This document shows positions 42,170-50,955 of a stretch of 64,000 nt of DNA, piece by piece. A program made the position numbers and the translations under genes. The notes below the pieces were generated by a model. That model did not search any database, was not told where the DNA came from, and was given only the letters and a program-made list of their open reading frames with translations. The DNA lies in assembly GCF_021532275.1 (NCBI RefSeq), contig NZ_JACBOT010000010.1:62001-126000 (forward strand), in the 5' to 3' direction. Position 1 is the first letter of the stretch. Each line of letters begins with the position of its first letter. The DNA is from Brevibacterium sp. UCMA 11754 (GTDB lineage: Bacteria; Actinomycetota; Actinomycetes; Actinomycetales; Brevibacteriaceae).

Positions 42170-42847
42170 GTGGATATTGAAGTTGTGCGGGGCGCCACGC
42201 TCTTCGCAGGTTTGGACGATGAAGCCACAAGCGCATTGATGAAGTTCATGAACCCGCGGAGCCTCCGTCGGGGAACCGTGCTCTTTCACGAGGGCGATGC
42301 CGGTGACGAACTCTATATCGTCTCCAGCGGCAAGCTCAAGATCGGCCGCGAGTCCTCCGACGGCCGCGAGAATCTGCTCTCGGTCATCGGGCCGGGCGAG
42401 ATCATCGGTGAGCTCAGCCTCTTTGATCCGGGTCCACGTTCGACCTCCGTCACCGCTGTCTCTCAGTCCGAGCTGCTCAGCCTCAAGCATGAGGACCTCA
42501 CGACGTGGCTCGATGAACGCCCGCGGGCCGCAATGAACCTGCTCAAGGCTCTGGCACAGCGACTGCGCCGCACGAACGAGACCGTGGGCGACCTCGTGTT
42601 CTCCGATGTTCCCGGTCGCGTCGCCAAGGCACTGCTGGACCTCGCGTCTCGCTTCTCGAAGCCGGCACCCGACGGTGTCCTCGTCGCGCACGACCTGACG
42701 CAGGAAGAGCTCGCGCAGCTCGTCGGTGCCTCACGTGAGACCGTGAACAAGGCCCTGGCCGACTTCGCAGCTCGTGGCTTCATCCGCCTCGAAGCTCGTT
42801 CCGTCGTCATCCTCGACATGGAGCGGATGCGCAACCGCGCCCGCTGA
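42170..42847 (+). CDS. glxR: Crp/Fnr family regulator, GlxR-like
   Basis: This 225-residue protein has an N-terminal cyclic-nucleotide domain with the phosphate-binding cassette GEIIGELSLFDPGPRSTSVT, like Crp and GlxR. It has a long C-helix and a winged HTH (TQEELAQLVGASRETVNKAL). The start GTG 42170 has AAGGAGG six bases upstream. GlxR in corynebacteria controls acetate, glyoxylate and many other genes. Adjacent operons acs and fadAB carry candidate sites. I name it glxR on sequence likeness and context. Confidence 0.92.
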   Translation: MDIEVVRGATLFAGLDDEATSALMKFMNPRSLRRGTVLFHEGDAGDELYIVSSGKLKIGRESSDGRENLLSVIGPGEIIGELSLFDPGPRSTSVTAVSQSELLSLKHEDLTTWLDERPRAAMNLLKALAQRLRRTNETVGDLVFSDVPGRVAKALLDLASRFSKPAPDGVLVAHDLTQEELAQLVGASRETVNKALADFAARGFIRLEARSVVILDMERMRNRAR

Positions 42848-42893
42848 TCGAAGTTTCAACCGGCTGATGCCGGACCACTGAATTCTCAGTCAT

Positions 42894-42928
42894 CGAACGC
42901 CCAGGCACACATCGTGCCTGGGCGTTCG
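42894..42928. terminator. 15-bp perfect hairpin after glxR
   Basis: CGAACGCCCAGGCAC (42894-42908) and GTGCCTGGGCGTTCG (42914-42928) pair perfectly with a 5-base loop. It lies between convergent glxR and the MBL-fold gene. The same CGAACGCCC start recurs in the hairpin after asd. Confidence 0.8.
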
Positions 42929-42972
42929 TGCGTCTGGTGTGGTGGGCCCTGCCTACGCTTGGCCGGGTCGAG

Positions 42973-43740
42973 TCAGGACTGGTCGTCGGGAGCGAGGACT
43001 CCGAGGTAGGCCAACTGGGCGCGCACGATCTGCTCGGCGGCTCCCCGGACGCTGGGATCGACATCGTGGTAGACGATGTCGCAGACGTCAGTGGCGCGCG
43101 TGGCTCCCTCCGCCAGTGCCCCTCTGACCTGCTCGATGCGTTCGAGTCGGTGGCTGCGGTAGTACTCGAGCACCTGGGCAGGGGATTCGATGCTGGGACC
43201 GTGTGCGGGCTCAATGGTCGAATATGCCCCCTCCTCGAGCAGCCGAAGGAGCAGGTCCAGGGAATTGAGGTAGTCGCGCAGAGACCCCTCGGGGTGGGTG
43301 ACGATGGTCGTCCCCTCCCCCAGGACCGTATCGCCGCTGTAGAGGACGTGGTCGTGGATGAGACTGATGCTGTCCATTGTGTGCCCCGGAGTCGCGATGA
43401 CCTCCATGACGTCGGCTGTGTCAGTGCCGAATGCGATCGTGTCACCATCGGCCACAGGAGGTGCCACACGGCCGAACTTCTCGAGGACCGCGTACACGGG
43501 CACCTCGGGTGCCCACTGGTCCACACTGCCGAGCATCTCCGAGTGATCGGCATGCTGATGAGTGAGGATGATGGCCGACAGCTTCCTGTCGCCGAGCTCA
43601 GCGAGGAAGTTCTCACGGTGCTGCGCAAGTTCGGGGCCCGGATCGATGAGCACTGCCGTGGTGTCGTCCACCGAGGCGATGACATAGGTGTTGGTGCCCG
43701 TCAGCGTCATCGGAGATGGGTTGTTCGCGCGGATCCTCAT
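42973..43740 (-). CDS. MBL-fold metallo-hydrolase
   Basis: This 255-residue metallo-beta-lactamase-fold protein has the zinc motif ILTHQHADHSEMLGSVDQ and later His/Asp ligands (TPGHTMDSISLIH; YSGDTVLGEG). It corresponds by position to the hydrolase next to the Crp gene in mycobacteria. It overlaps the upstream gene by 4 bases. The substrate is unknown. Confidence 0.92.
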   Translation of the reverse strand: MRIRANNPSPMTLTGTNTYVIASVDDTTAVLIDPGPELAQHRENFLAELGDRKLSAIILTHQHADHSEMLGSVDQWAPEVPVYAVLEKFGRVAPPVADGDTIAFGTDTADVMEVIATPGHTMDSISLIHDHVLYSGDTVLGEGTTIVTHPEGSLRDYLNSLDLLLRLLEEGAYSTIEPAHGPSIESPAQVLEYYRSHRLERIEQVRGALAEGATRATDVCDIVYHDVDPSVRGAAEQIVRAQLAYLGVLAPDDQS

Positions 43741-44714
43741 GATTCGTCGGTCTCCTCTTCGCCGCTTTCGGCGTTGTTGTCATCGTCGCTCAGCGTCAGG
43801 AATCCTGGACTCTGGTCGTTCTCGTCGTCACCGACGGCTATCGCGTAGTCACGCAGAGTGCCTTTGCGGTAGAGGTCGCGTCCGGGGTGGATGACGACGC
43901 GCCATTCGCCGTCTTCATTGGTGACCTCTGGTCGCAGCGGATGCAGGTCGCGGACCTGGGCCATGGCGGCTCCGACGCTTGGGACATCTATCAGGCTCTC
44001 AGCGATGACGCGTGTGCTCGCACTGATCTTGTCGGGATCTCCTGCTGTCTCGGCGAGGATCTCTTTGGGCCGTTTCCACCCTCCCGAGGTCTCATTCGGT
44101 GAGAGGAAGTCGACGTTCTGTCCGAAGGGCACTGTGGCCACAAAATAGGTGGTGTCGAAACGGTGCAGTTGTGTCCCCGTGTTGATCCAACGCAGCCAGG
44201 GTTTGCAGAGGTCCGGGCGCAGCTTGAGATCACGTTCGCGCAGGATCTGGGACCAGGAGAGCTCATTGGAGAACAGCCGTGCCCGTGTTCCGCGCCAATC
44301 CGTCTGGGGCGCGGCGACGATGTCACGATCGACGTCTTCGGCCAGCAGGACACCGGTTGCGGCGAACGAAATGCGTGCCGCGGCCGAGAAATGGTGCAGC
44401 GCCCGTGACTTGTTCTCGATGCTCAGAGTCCTTGCACAGCGAGCCGAATTCCATCCGGCCAGAGGCAGATTGCGCAGGTCACCGGGGCGCAGGTTGCTGA
44501 CCGGGTAGGACAGGCGGTTGCGGTCTTCGATTCCGCGGGCATCGAGCTGCCGGGTGATGAAGGTTTCCAAACCAACCAGCGAGTCCCTGATCAACACGAT
44601 CGCCGAGGCGGGGCGTGGAGCTTCGGGGACCGGGAACCGCCCGTCGGACTGCCATTGGTCCAAGAGCCAACGCAGCTCCGACGAGACGGGCAGAGAGCGT
44701 CCGCTAAGCGGCAT
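43737..44714 (-). CDS. NUDT19-like Nudix-fold protein without catalytic box
   Basis: The 325-residue protein begins like NUDT19-type Nudix proteins (ASAIVLIRDSLVGLETFITR) and later has FVATVPFGQNVDFLSPNETS. The family's FPGG is YPVS here, and the expected RETFEEAGVLL reads RISFAATGVLL, so the three catalytic Glu are gone. The fold appears kept. Start ATG 44712-44714 lies in the end of the RidA-like gene, and TTG 44723 is an alternative. It is likely a binding or scaffold protein; the function is unknown. Confidence 0.7.
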   Translation of the reverse strand: MPLSGRSLPVSSELRWLLDQWQSDGRFPVPEAPRPASAIVLIRDSLVGLETFITRQLDARGIEDRNRLSYPVSNLRPGDLRNLPLAGWNSARCARTLSIENKSRALHHFSAAARISFAATGVLLAEDVDRDIVAAPQTDWRGTRARLFSNELSWSQILRERDLKLRPDLCKPWLRWINTGTQLHRFDTTYFVATVPFGQNVDFLSPNETSGGWKRPKEILAETAGDPDKISASTRVIAESLIDVPSVGAAMAQVRDLHPLRPEVTNEDGEWRVVIHPGRDLYRKGTLRDYAIAVGDDENDQSPGFLTLSDDDNNAESGEEETDES

Positions 44715-45177
44715 CGTCCTCAACCTCGACGATGACCTCGACCTCGACTGGAGTGCCGAGAGGAAGAGTGTTCACTCCCACTGCACTGCGCGTGTGCTGG
44801 CCGCGGTCGCCGAGGATCTCACCGTAGAGTTCGGAGACTCCGTTGATGACCGCTGGCTGCTGTGTGAAGTCATCTGCCGAGTTCACGAATCCGGTCACCT
44901 TGACGACGCGCACGATCTTGTCCAGGTCCCCGATGACCCCGGCAATTGCGGCGAGAGCATTGAGCCCTGCGGTCCGTGCCAGGTCGTAGCCGGTCTCGAG
45001 GTCGACGTCGGAGCCGATGTGGCCGGTCGCCGGGAGCTTCCCGTCGACGACGGGCAGCTGGCCCGAGGTGTAGACGTAGTTGCCGGTGCGAAGCGCCGGG
45101 ACATAGACGCCAGCGGGAACGGCGACAGCGGGCAGGGTGAGACCGAGTTCAGCGATGCGGTCTAGAGTCTTCGACAT
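44704..45177 (-). CDS. RidA/YjgF-family protein
   Basis: This 157-residue RidA-like protein starts MSKTLDRIAELGLTLPAVAV and has RTGNYVYTSGQLPVVDGKLP and SAVGVNTLPLGTPVEVEVIV. The family's imine-deaminase Arg is not present at the usual place, since SAVGVNTLP replaces RxxVxxxxLP. It is co-transcribed with the Nudix-fold gene, as in mycobacteria. Its exact role is unclear. Confidence 0.88.
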   Translation of the reverse strand: MSKTLDRIAELGLTLPAVAVPAGVYVPALRTGNYVYTSGQLPVVDGKLPATGHIGSDVDLETGYDLARTAGLNALAAIAGVIGDLDKIVRVVKVTGFVNSADDFTQQPAVINGVSELYGEILGDRGQHTRSAVGVNTLPLGTPVEVEVIVEVEDDAA

Positions 45178-45264
45178 GGTTTGTCCTTCGACGAGGGTAT
45201 TGCAGGTCAGGTGAGCGCCCACACTCTGATGCGTCAGGCTTTTGGTGCTTCAATCATTGTTGCT

Positions 45265-45420
45265 TCAGGCTTTGGGACGCTTGAGATAGGCAACGAGTCC
45301 ATTGTTATCGGGGCCCGGGACAACTTGGACAAGCTCGTAGCCGTCTTCGCCCCACTGGTCGAGGATCTGCTTCGTTGCGTGAACGATGAGCGGCACGGTG
45401 ACGTATTCCCACTTGGTCAT
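45265..45420 (-). CDS. DUF4177 small protein
   Basis: This 51-residue protein is MTKWEYVTVPLIVHATKQIL, then DQWGEDGYELVQVVPGPDNN, then GLVAYLKRPKA. That is the DUF4177 pattern (WEYxTVPL ... QILDxWGxDGWELVxV). AAGGAG precedes ATG 45418-45420. In mycobacteria the same small gene lies beside the RidA gene. The function is not known. Confidence 0.88.
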   Translation of the reverse strand: MTKWEYVTVPLIVHATKQILDQWGEDGYELVQVVPGPDNNGLVAYLKRPKA

Positions 45421-45683
45421 GATTCTCCTTGAGTCTCTGTGTGCCCGAGTCCCCGATGCGTCATCGGAACGAGCGTCTGCATGGACCGACAGCCGATCGT
45501 TCTGCAGGAGTGCGACCGGCCAATCATTGTCGTTCCCAACACTAGCCGAGAACCCGCGCGCCTACCGCCAGCCGTGCCACAGTGTGAACACCGCTGAGAG
45601 ACGAGAATGGGGTGGGACGATCATGATGATCGTCCCACCCCACCTCAGGCCCTGTATCTCAGGCTCAGTCTGACGTCCGGTGC
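45421..45683. other. Intergenic between PBP and the DUF4177 gene
   Basis: About 260 bases without a supported gene. It holds the ribosome site and presumably the promoter of the DUF4177-RidA operon and a hairpin at 45609-45641. I see no tRNA, conserved small gene or operator here. Confidence 0.5.
45609..45641. terminator. Hairpin after the PBP gene
   Basis: GGGGTGGGACGATCAT (45609-45624) pairs with ATGATCGTCCCACCCC (45626-45641). The stem would open into a small loop at its centre. It lies 43 bases after the PBP stop on the minus strand. Confidence 0.7.
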
Positions 45684-48017
45684 TCAGTTGCCGCCGAGGC
45701 CCGGCGCGTCGCCGCCGCCGTCTCCGCCGCCACCATCGCCGCCGTCTCCACCGCCGGTGCCACCGCCGCCGTTACCGCCACCGCCGCCACCGTTACCGCC
45801 GCCGGTGCCACCGTTGCCGCCGCCACCGCCGCCGTTGCCGCCACCACCGTTCTGACCGCCGCCACCGGTACCGCCACCGCCGCCCATGTACTTGCTGGTC
45901 GGCTTAGGGAATCCGGTGTTGCCCTTCGTCTCCTTGACCGCGTCATTCATATACGCCTGCCAGGTCTTACCGGAGATCGTGGCACCGTAGACGTGTCCGC
46001 GGACTACGCCCTCGCTGTTGTTTCGCCAGTCGCGTGTTCCTGCCGGGTCACCGGTCCAGACCGCAGTCGACAGTGTCTTCGTGAACCCGAGCAACCAGGT
46101 GTGGCCCACATCGAAGTTCGTCGTACCGGTCTTTGCACCTGCTGGTGCTCCGATCTTCAACTGGGTGGTGGTACCGCCGTTGAACGTCTGAGTCAGAGCG
46201 TAGGCGACGCCCTTGGCCACCTCTTTGTCGAGGACTCGCTTACAGCCTTCTCCCGGCACGTCGATGTTCTTGCCTGAGCGGTCCTTGATGGAGACGATCG
46301 GCTTCGGGCCGCAGAATTCGCCCTCGTTCGCGAAGGTCGCGAATGCCGCGGCCATTGCAATCGGAGTTGTCTCCGTCGTGCCCAGGATCGAGGATGGTGA
46401 CAGGGCCTGGATGAAGCCCGCCTTGTTTTTGAAGTCGAGCTTCTCGCCGCTGCCGTAGCGAATCCCAAGGTCCATCGCGGTGTCCATGACCTTGCACATG
46501 TTGAGCTGATTGCCCATAGCCGCGTATCCGGTGTTCACGGACTTCTTCGTGGCTTCCAGTGCGGTCATCGAGCCCTTGCCTTCACCGTCGCCAGCGTTGT
46601 TCGGGTCCCAGTCGCCGCCCATGTTCGGACAGCCGTCATATTTCCAAGAACTTGCAGGGAAGTTGCGCTTGGTAGCGTTGACCGTGGCATTGAGACCGCG
46701 ACCGGATTTCAGCCACGTGGCCAGTACGAAGGGCTTCCATGTCGAACCGACCTGGAACCCGCCACCGCCGTTGTGCTTCCTGTCGACCGTGTAGTTGATG
46801 CTGGTCTTCTTGTTCTTTTCGTTCTTCTTGACCTCGCCGACCGTGTATTCACGGTTCTCGGCCATGGCGATGACCTCGCCCGTGCCCGGTTCGATCGTGA
46901 CCAGAGCGTGTCCGGCGCCGGACGGATCGCCCACAGGAACACGCTTCTTGATCTCCTTGTCAGCGATCTTCTGAATGTCAGGGTTGAGGCTGGTCTTGAT
47001 CGTCAGTCCGCCCCGCTGCAGGAAGGCGAGGCGCTCGTCGACGGTCTCGCCGAAGGTGTCATCATTCTTGATGACGTTTTCGACGTAGTCGCAGAAGAAC
47101 TCTGCGTTGCTCTTGGCCGAGGTACAGCCGTTCGGCGTCTCATGCAGATCGAGGTCGAGGTCGGTCTTCACCGCCTTGTCGTATTCCTTCTGAGTGATGT
47201 GCTTGTACTTGAGCATCTGCCCCAGCACGGTGTTGCGGCGCTTCTTCACCTGATCGGGGAAACGCTGCGGGTTGAAGGCCGAAGGGTTCTGCACAATACC
47301 GGCGAGCATCGCCGACTGCTCGATATTCAGGTCCTTCGCGTCGATGCCCCAATACTTATGGGCGGCTGCCTGCACGCCGTAGGCGTTGGGTGAACCGGAG
47401 TAGTTGTTGATGTTCATGTAGCGGTTGAGAATGTCCTTTTTGTCGTACTTCTTCTCAACTGCCACCGCGAGTTTGGCTTCGCGGAGCTTACGCGCATAGC
47501 CGGCCGTGCCATCCGACTCCTTGGCCGCTGACACGCCCTCTTTGTCCGCTTCGGCATGGGCGTTCTCCGCCAGCACGTTCTTCACGTACTGCTGAGTCAG
47601 CGTTGATCCGCCCTGCGTTGTCGAGGACACCATATTGTGCACCGCTGCACGCGCGATGCCCTCGATATCGACGCCGCCGTGTTCGAAGTACCTGTAGTCC
47701 TCGACTGCGATCGTCGCGTCCTGCATATGATCTGAGATCTCGTCGAGAGGCACCTCGACTCGGTTCTGCCAGTAGAACTCCGCGATCTCCGAACCATCGG
47801 AGGCGAGCATCGTCGACTTCTCGCCCAGGTCCTGGATCTCCAGTGTCGCGGGGAGTGAATTGAAGATCTCGACGGCACTGTTTGCACTGGCAGTAGCTAC
47901 ACCGACTCCGGGGATGGCAAGACCGGCGGCAACGATCCCCGCCACCGCGCTCACGGCGACGAACTGGAGAAACGCACCTGTCTTGGTCGGGTTCGGATTT
48001 GACTCAGGAGACACCAT
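45684..48017 (-). CDS. Class A penicillin-binding protein
   Basis: This 777-residue bifunctional peptidoglycan synthase, like PonA2, starts MVSPESNPNPTKTGAFLQFV and has an N-terminal TM helix. The glycosyltransferase domain has AVEDYRYFEHGGVDIEGIAR and QGGSTLTQQYVKNVL. The transpeptidase has VGSTWKPF (active Ser, SxxK), SVNTGYAAMG (SxN) and GAKTGTTNFDVG (KTG). The last 55 residues are Gly/Asn repeats, more than in most homologues. It makes cell-wall glycan and crosslinks. Confidence 0.95.
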   Translation of the reverse strand: MVSPESNPNPTKTGAFLQFVAVSAVAGIVAAGLAIPGVGVATASANSAVEIFNSLPATLEIQDLGEKSTMLASDGSEIAEFYWQNRVEVPLDEISDHMQDATIAVEDYRYFEHGGVDIEGIARAAVHNMVSSTTQGGSTLTQQYVKNVLAENAHAEADKEGVSAAKESDGTAGYARKLREAKLAVAVEKKYDKKDILNRYMNINNYSGSPNAYGVQAAAHKYWGIDAKDLNIEQSAMLAGIVQNPSAFNPQRFPDQVKKRRNTVLGQMLKYKHITQKEYDKAVKTDLDLDLHETPNGCTSAKSNAEFFCDYVENVIKNDDTFGETVDERLAFLQRGGLTIKTSLNPDIQKIADKEIKKRVPVGDPSGAGHALVTIEPGTGEVIAMAENREYTVGEVKKNEKNKKTSINYTVDRKHNGGGGFQVGSTWKPFVLATWLKSGRGLNATVNATKRNFPASSWKYDGCPNMGGDWDPNNAGDGEGKGSMTALEATKKSVNTGYAAMGNQLNMCKVMDTAMDLGIRYGSGEKLDFKNKAGFIQALSPSSILGTTETTPIAMAAAFATFANEGEFCGPKPIVSIKDRSGKNIDVPGEGCKRVLDKEVAKGVAYALTQTFNGGTTTQLKIGAPAGAKTGTTNFDVGHTWLLGFTKTLSTAVWTGDPAGTRDWRNNSEGVVRGHVYGATISGKTWQAYMNDAVKETKGNTGFPKPTSKYMGGGGGTGGGGQNGGGGNGGGGGGNGGTGGGNGGGGGGNGGGGTGGGDGGDGGGGDGGGDAPGLGGN

Positions 48018-48072
48018 GAAACCAAGTTTAACTAATACGACTTGTGCAAGTTCTCAAAAATCGTTGAGAACG

Positions 48073-49041
48073 TCAGACTTCAGGGACGAGCGTCAACAGG
48101 CTGACCTCGGGACGGCAGGCGAAACGCACCGGTGAGAAGGGCGAGAAACCCAATCCGGCGGAGATCTCGACGAGAGATTTTCGATAGGGAAACAGGCCTC
48201 TCGCGCGTGTCCGATCGAGGTCGCAGTTCGTCACCGGCGCGCCCCAGAATGGGACCCGGATCTGTCCCCCATGAGTGTGCCCGGTCATGATGAGGTCAGC
48301 CCCCGCCGAGGTGAACGCCTCCAACGTCCGCGAATAGGGCGCATGCGTGACCCCGACTTTCACTCCAGCTTCAGAATCGAAGTGAGGGTAGTCGAACGCG
48401 TCAGGGCCGCGGCCCTGACCGTCGCTGGGCTGGATCCGGTCACGGTCGATGTGGGAGTCCCCCAGGCCGCAGAAGTCGATGCGAGTCCCACGGATCGTCA
48501 GAGTCGCCTCGGCGTTGTCGAGGAAATGCCATCCGCGGGTGCTGCTGGGCGTGTCACCAGTCGACGCGTTGCTGACTGCTTCGTCTCTGGCCTCGAACCC
48601 GCGGATCAGGGCCTTCACGTCGAGATCGGGCTGCGTGCGGTGCTTCACCTCGGAGGGAGACCGCAGATAGGTGGCTGGGTTCTTCGCCTTGGGTGAGAAG
48701 AAGTCGTTGGATCCGAGGACGAAGACTCCGGGTACATCGAGAAGTCCGTCGAAGACGTCGAGGACAGTGGGCACGATGTCTGCAGAGAGGTTGTCCCCGG
48801 TGTTGACGACGACGTCCGGTTCCAGTCGCGTCAGCGCCTTGACCCAAGCGGCCCGGTGCTTCTGCCAGGGTGCCAGATGCAGATCGGAGACGTGCAGCAT
48901 CCTGATGCTCTGTGCACCGGCCGGCAGGATCGGCAGAGTGTGGCGGCGGACGGTGAAGAGGTGTGGTTCGATGACCGCGCCCCAGATTCCAGCCGCCGCG
49001 GGAACTGCAAGGGCGCCGGCGAATAGTGCACGCTTCTTCAT
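48073..49041 (-). CDS. Membrane-anchored metallophosphoesterase
   Basis: This 322-residue calcineurin-like phosphoesterase has an N-terminal TM segment. It shows MLHVSDLHLAPWQKHRAAWV, NTGDNLSADIV, GSNDFF (for GNHD) and MTGHTHGGQIRVPFWG. Similar proteins neighbour the PBP gene in mycobacteria. It acts on a phosphoester outside or at the membrane; the substrate is unknown. Confidence 0.92.
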   Translation of the reverse strand: MKKRALFAGALAVPAAAGIWGAVIEPHLFTVRRHTLPILPAGAQSIRMLHVSDLHLAPWQKHRAAWVKALTRLEPDVVVNTGDNLSADIVPTVLDVFDGLLDVPGVFVLGSNDFFSPKAKNPATYLRSPSEVKHRTQPDLDVKALIRGFEARDEAVSNASTGDTPSSTRGWHFLDNAEATLTIRGTRIDFCGLGDSHIDRDRIQPSDGQGRGPDAFDYPHFDSEAGVKVGVTHAPYSRTLEAFTSAGADLIMTGHTHGGQIRVPFWGAPVTNCDLDRTRARGLFPYRKSLVEISAGLGFSPFSPVRFACRPEVSLLTLVPEV

Positions 49042-49100
49042 TCGTCCAACTCTAGTCGGCCTCGGAGTCCCGGCCTGGACCCGGCCCCCGAGCTTCCGTC

Positions 49101-49152
49101 ATTGTGGGCTCCCGTTCGAAGATTCACGCGTTCTCGAACGCGAGCCCACAAT
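49101..49152. terminator. Long hairpin after znuB
   Basis: The 19-base arms 49101-49119 and 49134-49152 pair except at one position, with a 14-base loop. It lies just after the znuB stop on the minus strand. Confidence 0.7.
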
Positions 49153-49172
49153 CACAGGCTGCCAACGGCACC

Positions 49173-50084
49173 TCAGGCAGGGAACGCGACCGGCTTGTCG
49201 TGTTCATCGGCGGCACGGGCCGTGCGGCGGCGATGCAGATGCTTCATCCGGCGCTGCCCCACGAGCCGGCAGACGAGGTAGATGAGGAAGGAGATCGTCG
49301 TGACGAATGGGCTGATCGGCACCACCGGCGAGCCCAGTGCGATGAGGATGCCGCCGACGGAGGCAGCGACCGCGAAGATGACGCTGAACACCGGCACCCA
49401 CACCGGGGAGGCCGAGAGCTGGGTGGCCGCCGCGGCTGGAGTGATGAGCAGAGCCAACACCAGGAGGACGCCGACGACCTGCACGCTCAATGCCACGGCC
49501 AGGCCGAGGACGAGCATGAATACGATCGTCAGACCGGACACCGGGACCCCTTTGGCACGTGCCACCTCCGGGTCGAGGCTGGCGAACATGAGCGGTCGCC
49601 AGATGACGGCGAGCACGAGGAGCACGATCAGCGAGCACACGACGAGGGTCATGATCTGGCCCGGGGTGATGGCCACGATCTGCCCGGTCAACAGACCGAA
49701 TTTGCTGGCGGCACGTCCGTCGTAGAGGGCGAGGAACAGAATCGCGAGGCCCAGCCCGAAGGGCATGAGCACACCGATGATGGCGTTCTTCTCCGAGGCT
49801 TTGGCCCCACCGATGCCGATGATGAGTGCGGCGATGATTGAGCCGATGATGGATCCGCCGACCACGTCGAAGCCGATGAGGAGGGCAAAGGCGGCACCGG
49901 CGAACGAGAGCTCGGAGACACCATGGACGGCGAAAGGAATATCGCGGGCCATGACGAAGACGCTGATGAGGCCGCCGACGACGCCGAGCAGTCCGGCGGC
50001 GATGAGCGAGTTGGTCAGCAGCGCCACCAGTTCGCCGTAGTCCTCGAAGGTGAACAGGCTGCCGAAGATCTCCTGAGCCGACAT
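49173..50084 (-). CDS. znuB: Zinc/manganese ABC transporter permease
   Basis: This 303-residue ABC-3 permease starts MSAQEIFGSLFTFEDYGELV and has about eight TM helices (GLLGVVGGLISVFVMARDIP; GIGGAKASEKNAIIGVLMPF). ATG 50082-50084 overlaps the znuC stop (TGATG). It ends in a basic tail. It is the membrane part of the Zn uptake system. Confidence 0.93.
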   Translation of the reverse strand: MSAQEIFGSLFTFEDYGELVALLTNSLIAAGLLGVVGGLISVFVMARDIPFAVHGVSELSFAGAAFALLIGFDVVGGSIIGSIIAALIIGIGGAKASEKNAIIGVLMPFGLGLAILFLALYDGRAASKFGLLTGQIVAITPGQIMTLVVCSLIVLLVLAVIWRPLMFASLDPEVARAKGVPVSGLTIVFMLVLGLAVALSVQVVGVLLVLALLITPAAAATQLSASPVWVPVFSVIFAVAASVGGILIALGSPVVPISPFVTTISFLIYLVCRLVGQRRMKHLHRRRTARAADEHDKPVAFPA

Positions 50085-50953
50085 CAGATCGCACCTCGTT
50101 CCATGCTCATCTCGTCCTCGTGGACGTGGTGATCCACGCATTCGGCTTCGCCGCCGACCACGATGAGCCGACCGCCTACCCGGACCACTTCGACCGGGGA
50201 ACCATAGAGTCGGGTCAGCGACTGGGTGGTCATGACCTCGGCGGGGGTGCCGACGAGGAAGTGGCCGCCGACGATGTAGAGGACGCGGTCGACGTAGGGC
50301 AGGATCGGGTTGATCTCGTGGGTGACGAAGACGACTGAGGTGTTGCGTTTGACTCGCTGCTCATGGAGCAGGTTGGCCACGACCTTCTGATGGTGGATGT
50401 CCAGGGACAGCAGCGGCTCATCACAGAGAAGCACCGAGGGGTCGTTGGCCAGGGCCTGAGCCACGCGCAGACGCTGCAGCTCACCGCCGGACAGGGTCCC
50501 GGCCGGGGCGTCCGCGTAATCTCGAGCGCCGACGGATTCGAGGAGTTCATCGACCTGCTGACGGCGGCGCTTCAGAAACCGGCCGGGTCCCCAACGGTGT
50601 CCGTCGATGCCCATCCGAACCAGATCGCGACCCCGCATCGGGGTGTGTTGGTCGATTCCGCGCTGCTGGGGGATGTAGCCGATGGCCGAGTTCCCAGAGT
50701 GGACATTGCGACCATTGATCTCCGCCGAGCCGGTGGACAGCGCATGCTGGCCCAACAGCACCTTGAGCAGCGAAGTCTTTCCTGTCCCGTTCGGGCCCAG
50801 CACCGCCACGAACTCCCCCGGCGCGACATCGAGATCGAGGTCGTGCCAGAGCACACGCTCTCCGAATCGCAGTTCGGCATCTCGCAGACGGATCACCGGA
50901 GGGTGATCAGCTGATGCGGTCTGCTCGGGAGAAACGTCGGAATCAGTGGCCAT
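50084..50953 (-). CDS. znuC: Zinc ABC transporter ATPase
   Basis: This 289-residue ATPase has Walker A VLGPNGTGKTSLLKVLLG, the signature LSGGELQRLRVAQALAND and Walker B SVLLCDEPLLSLDIHH. The Asp-to-Leu change after the Walker B Glu-Pro is as read. It is part of znuA-znuC-znuB and starts 2 bases after znuA. Confidence 0.95.
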   Translation of the reverse strand: MATDSDVSPEQTASADHPPVIRLRDAELRFGERVLWHDLDLDVAPGEFVAVLGPNGTGKTSLLKVLLGQHALSTGSAEINGRNVHSGNSAIGYIPQQRGIDQHTPMRGRDLVRMGIDGHRWGPGRFLKRRRQQVDELLESVGARDYADAPAGTLSGGELQRLRVAQALANDPSVLLCDEPLLSLDIHHQKVVANLLHEQRVKRNTSVVFVTHEINPILPYVDRVLYIVGGHFLVGTPAEVMTTQSLTRLYGSPVEVVRVGGRLIVVGGEAECVDHHVHEDEMSMERGAI

Positions 50954-50955
50954 TC

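Noticed and set aside
45700-45890. Tandem GGN-type repeats near 45.8 kb
   Set aside because: They encode the Gly-rich end of the PBP, in frame, and are not a repeat array.
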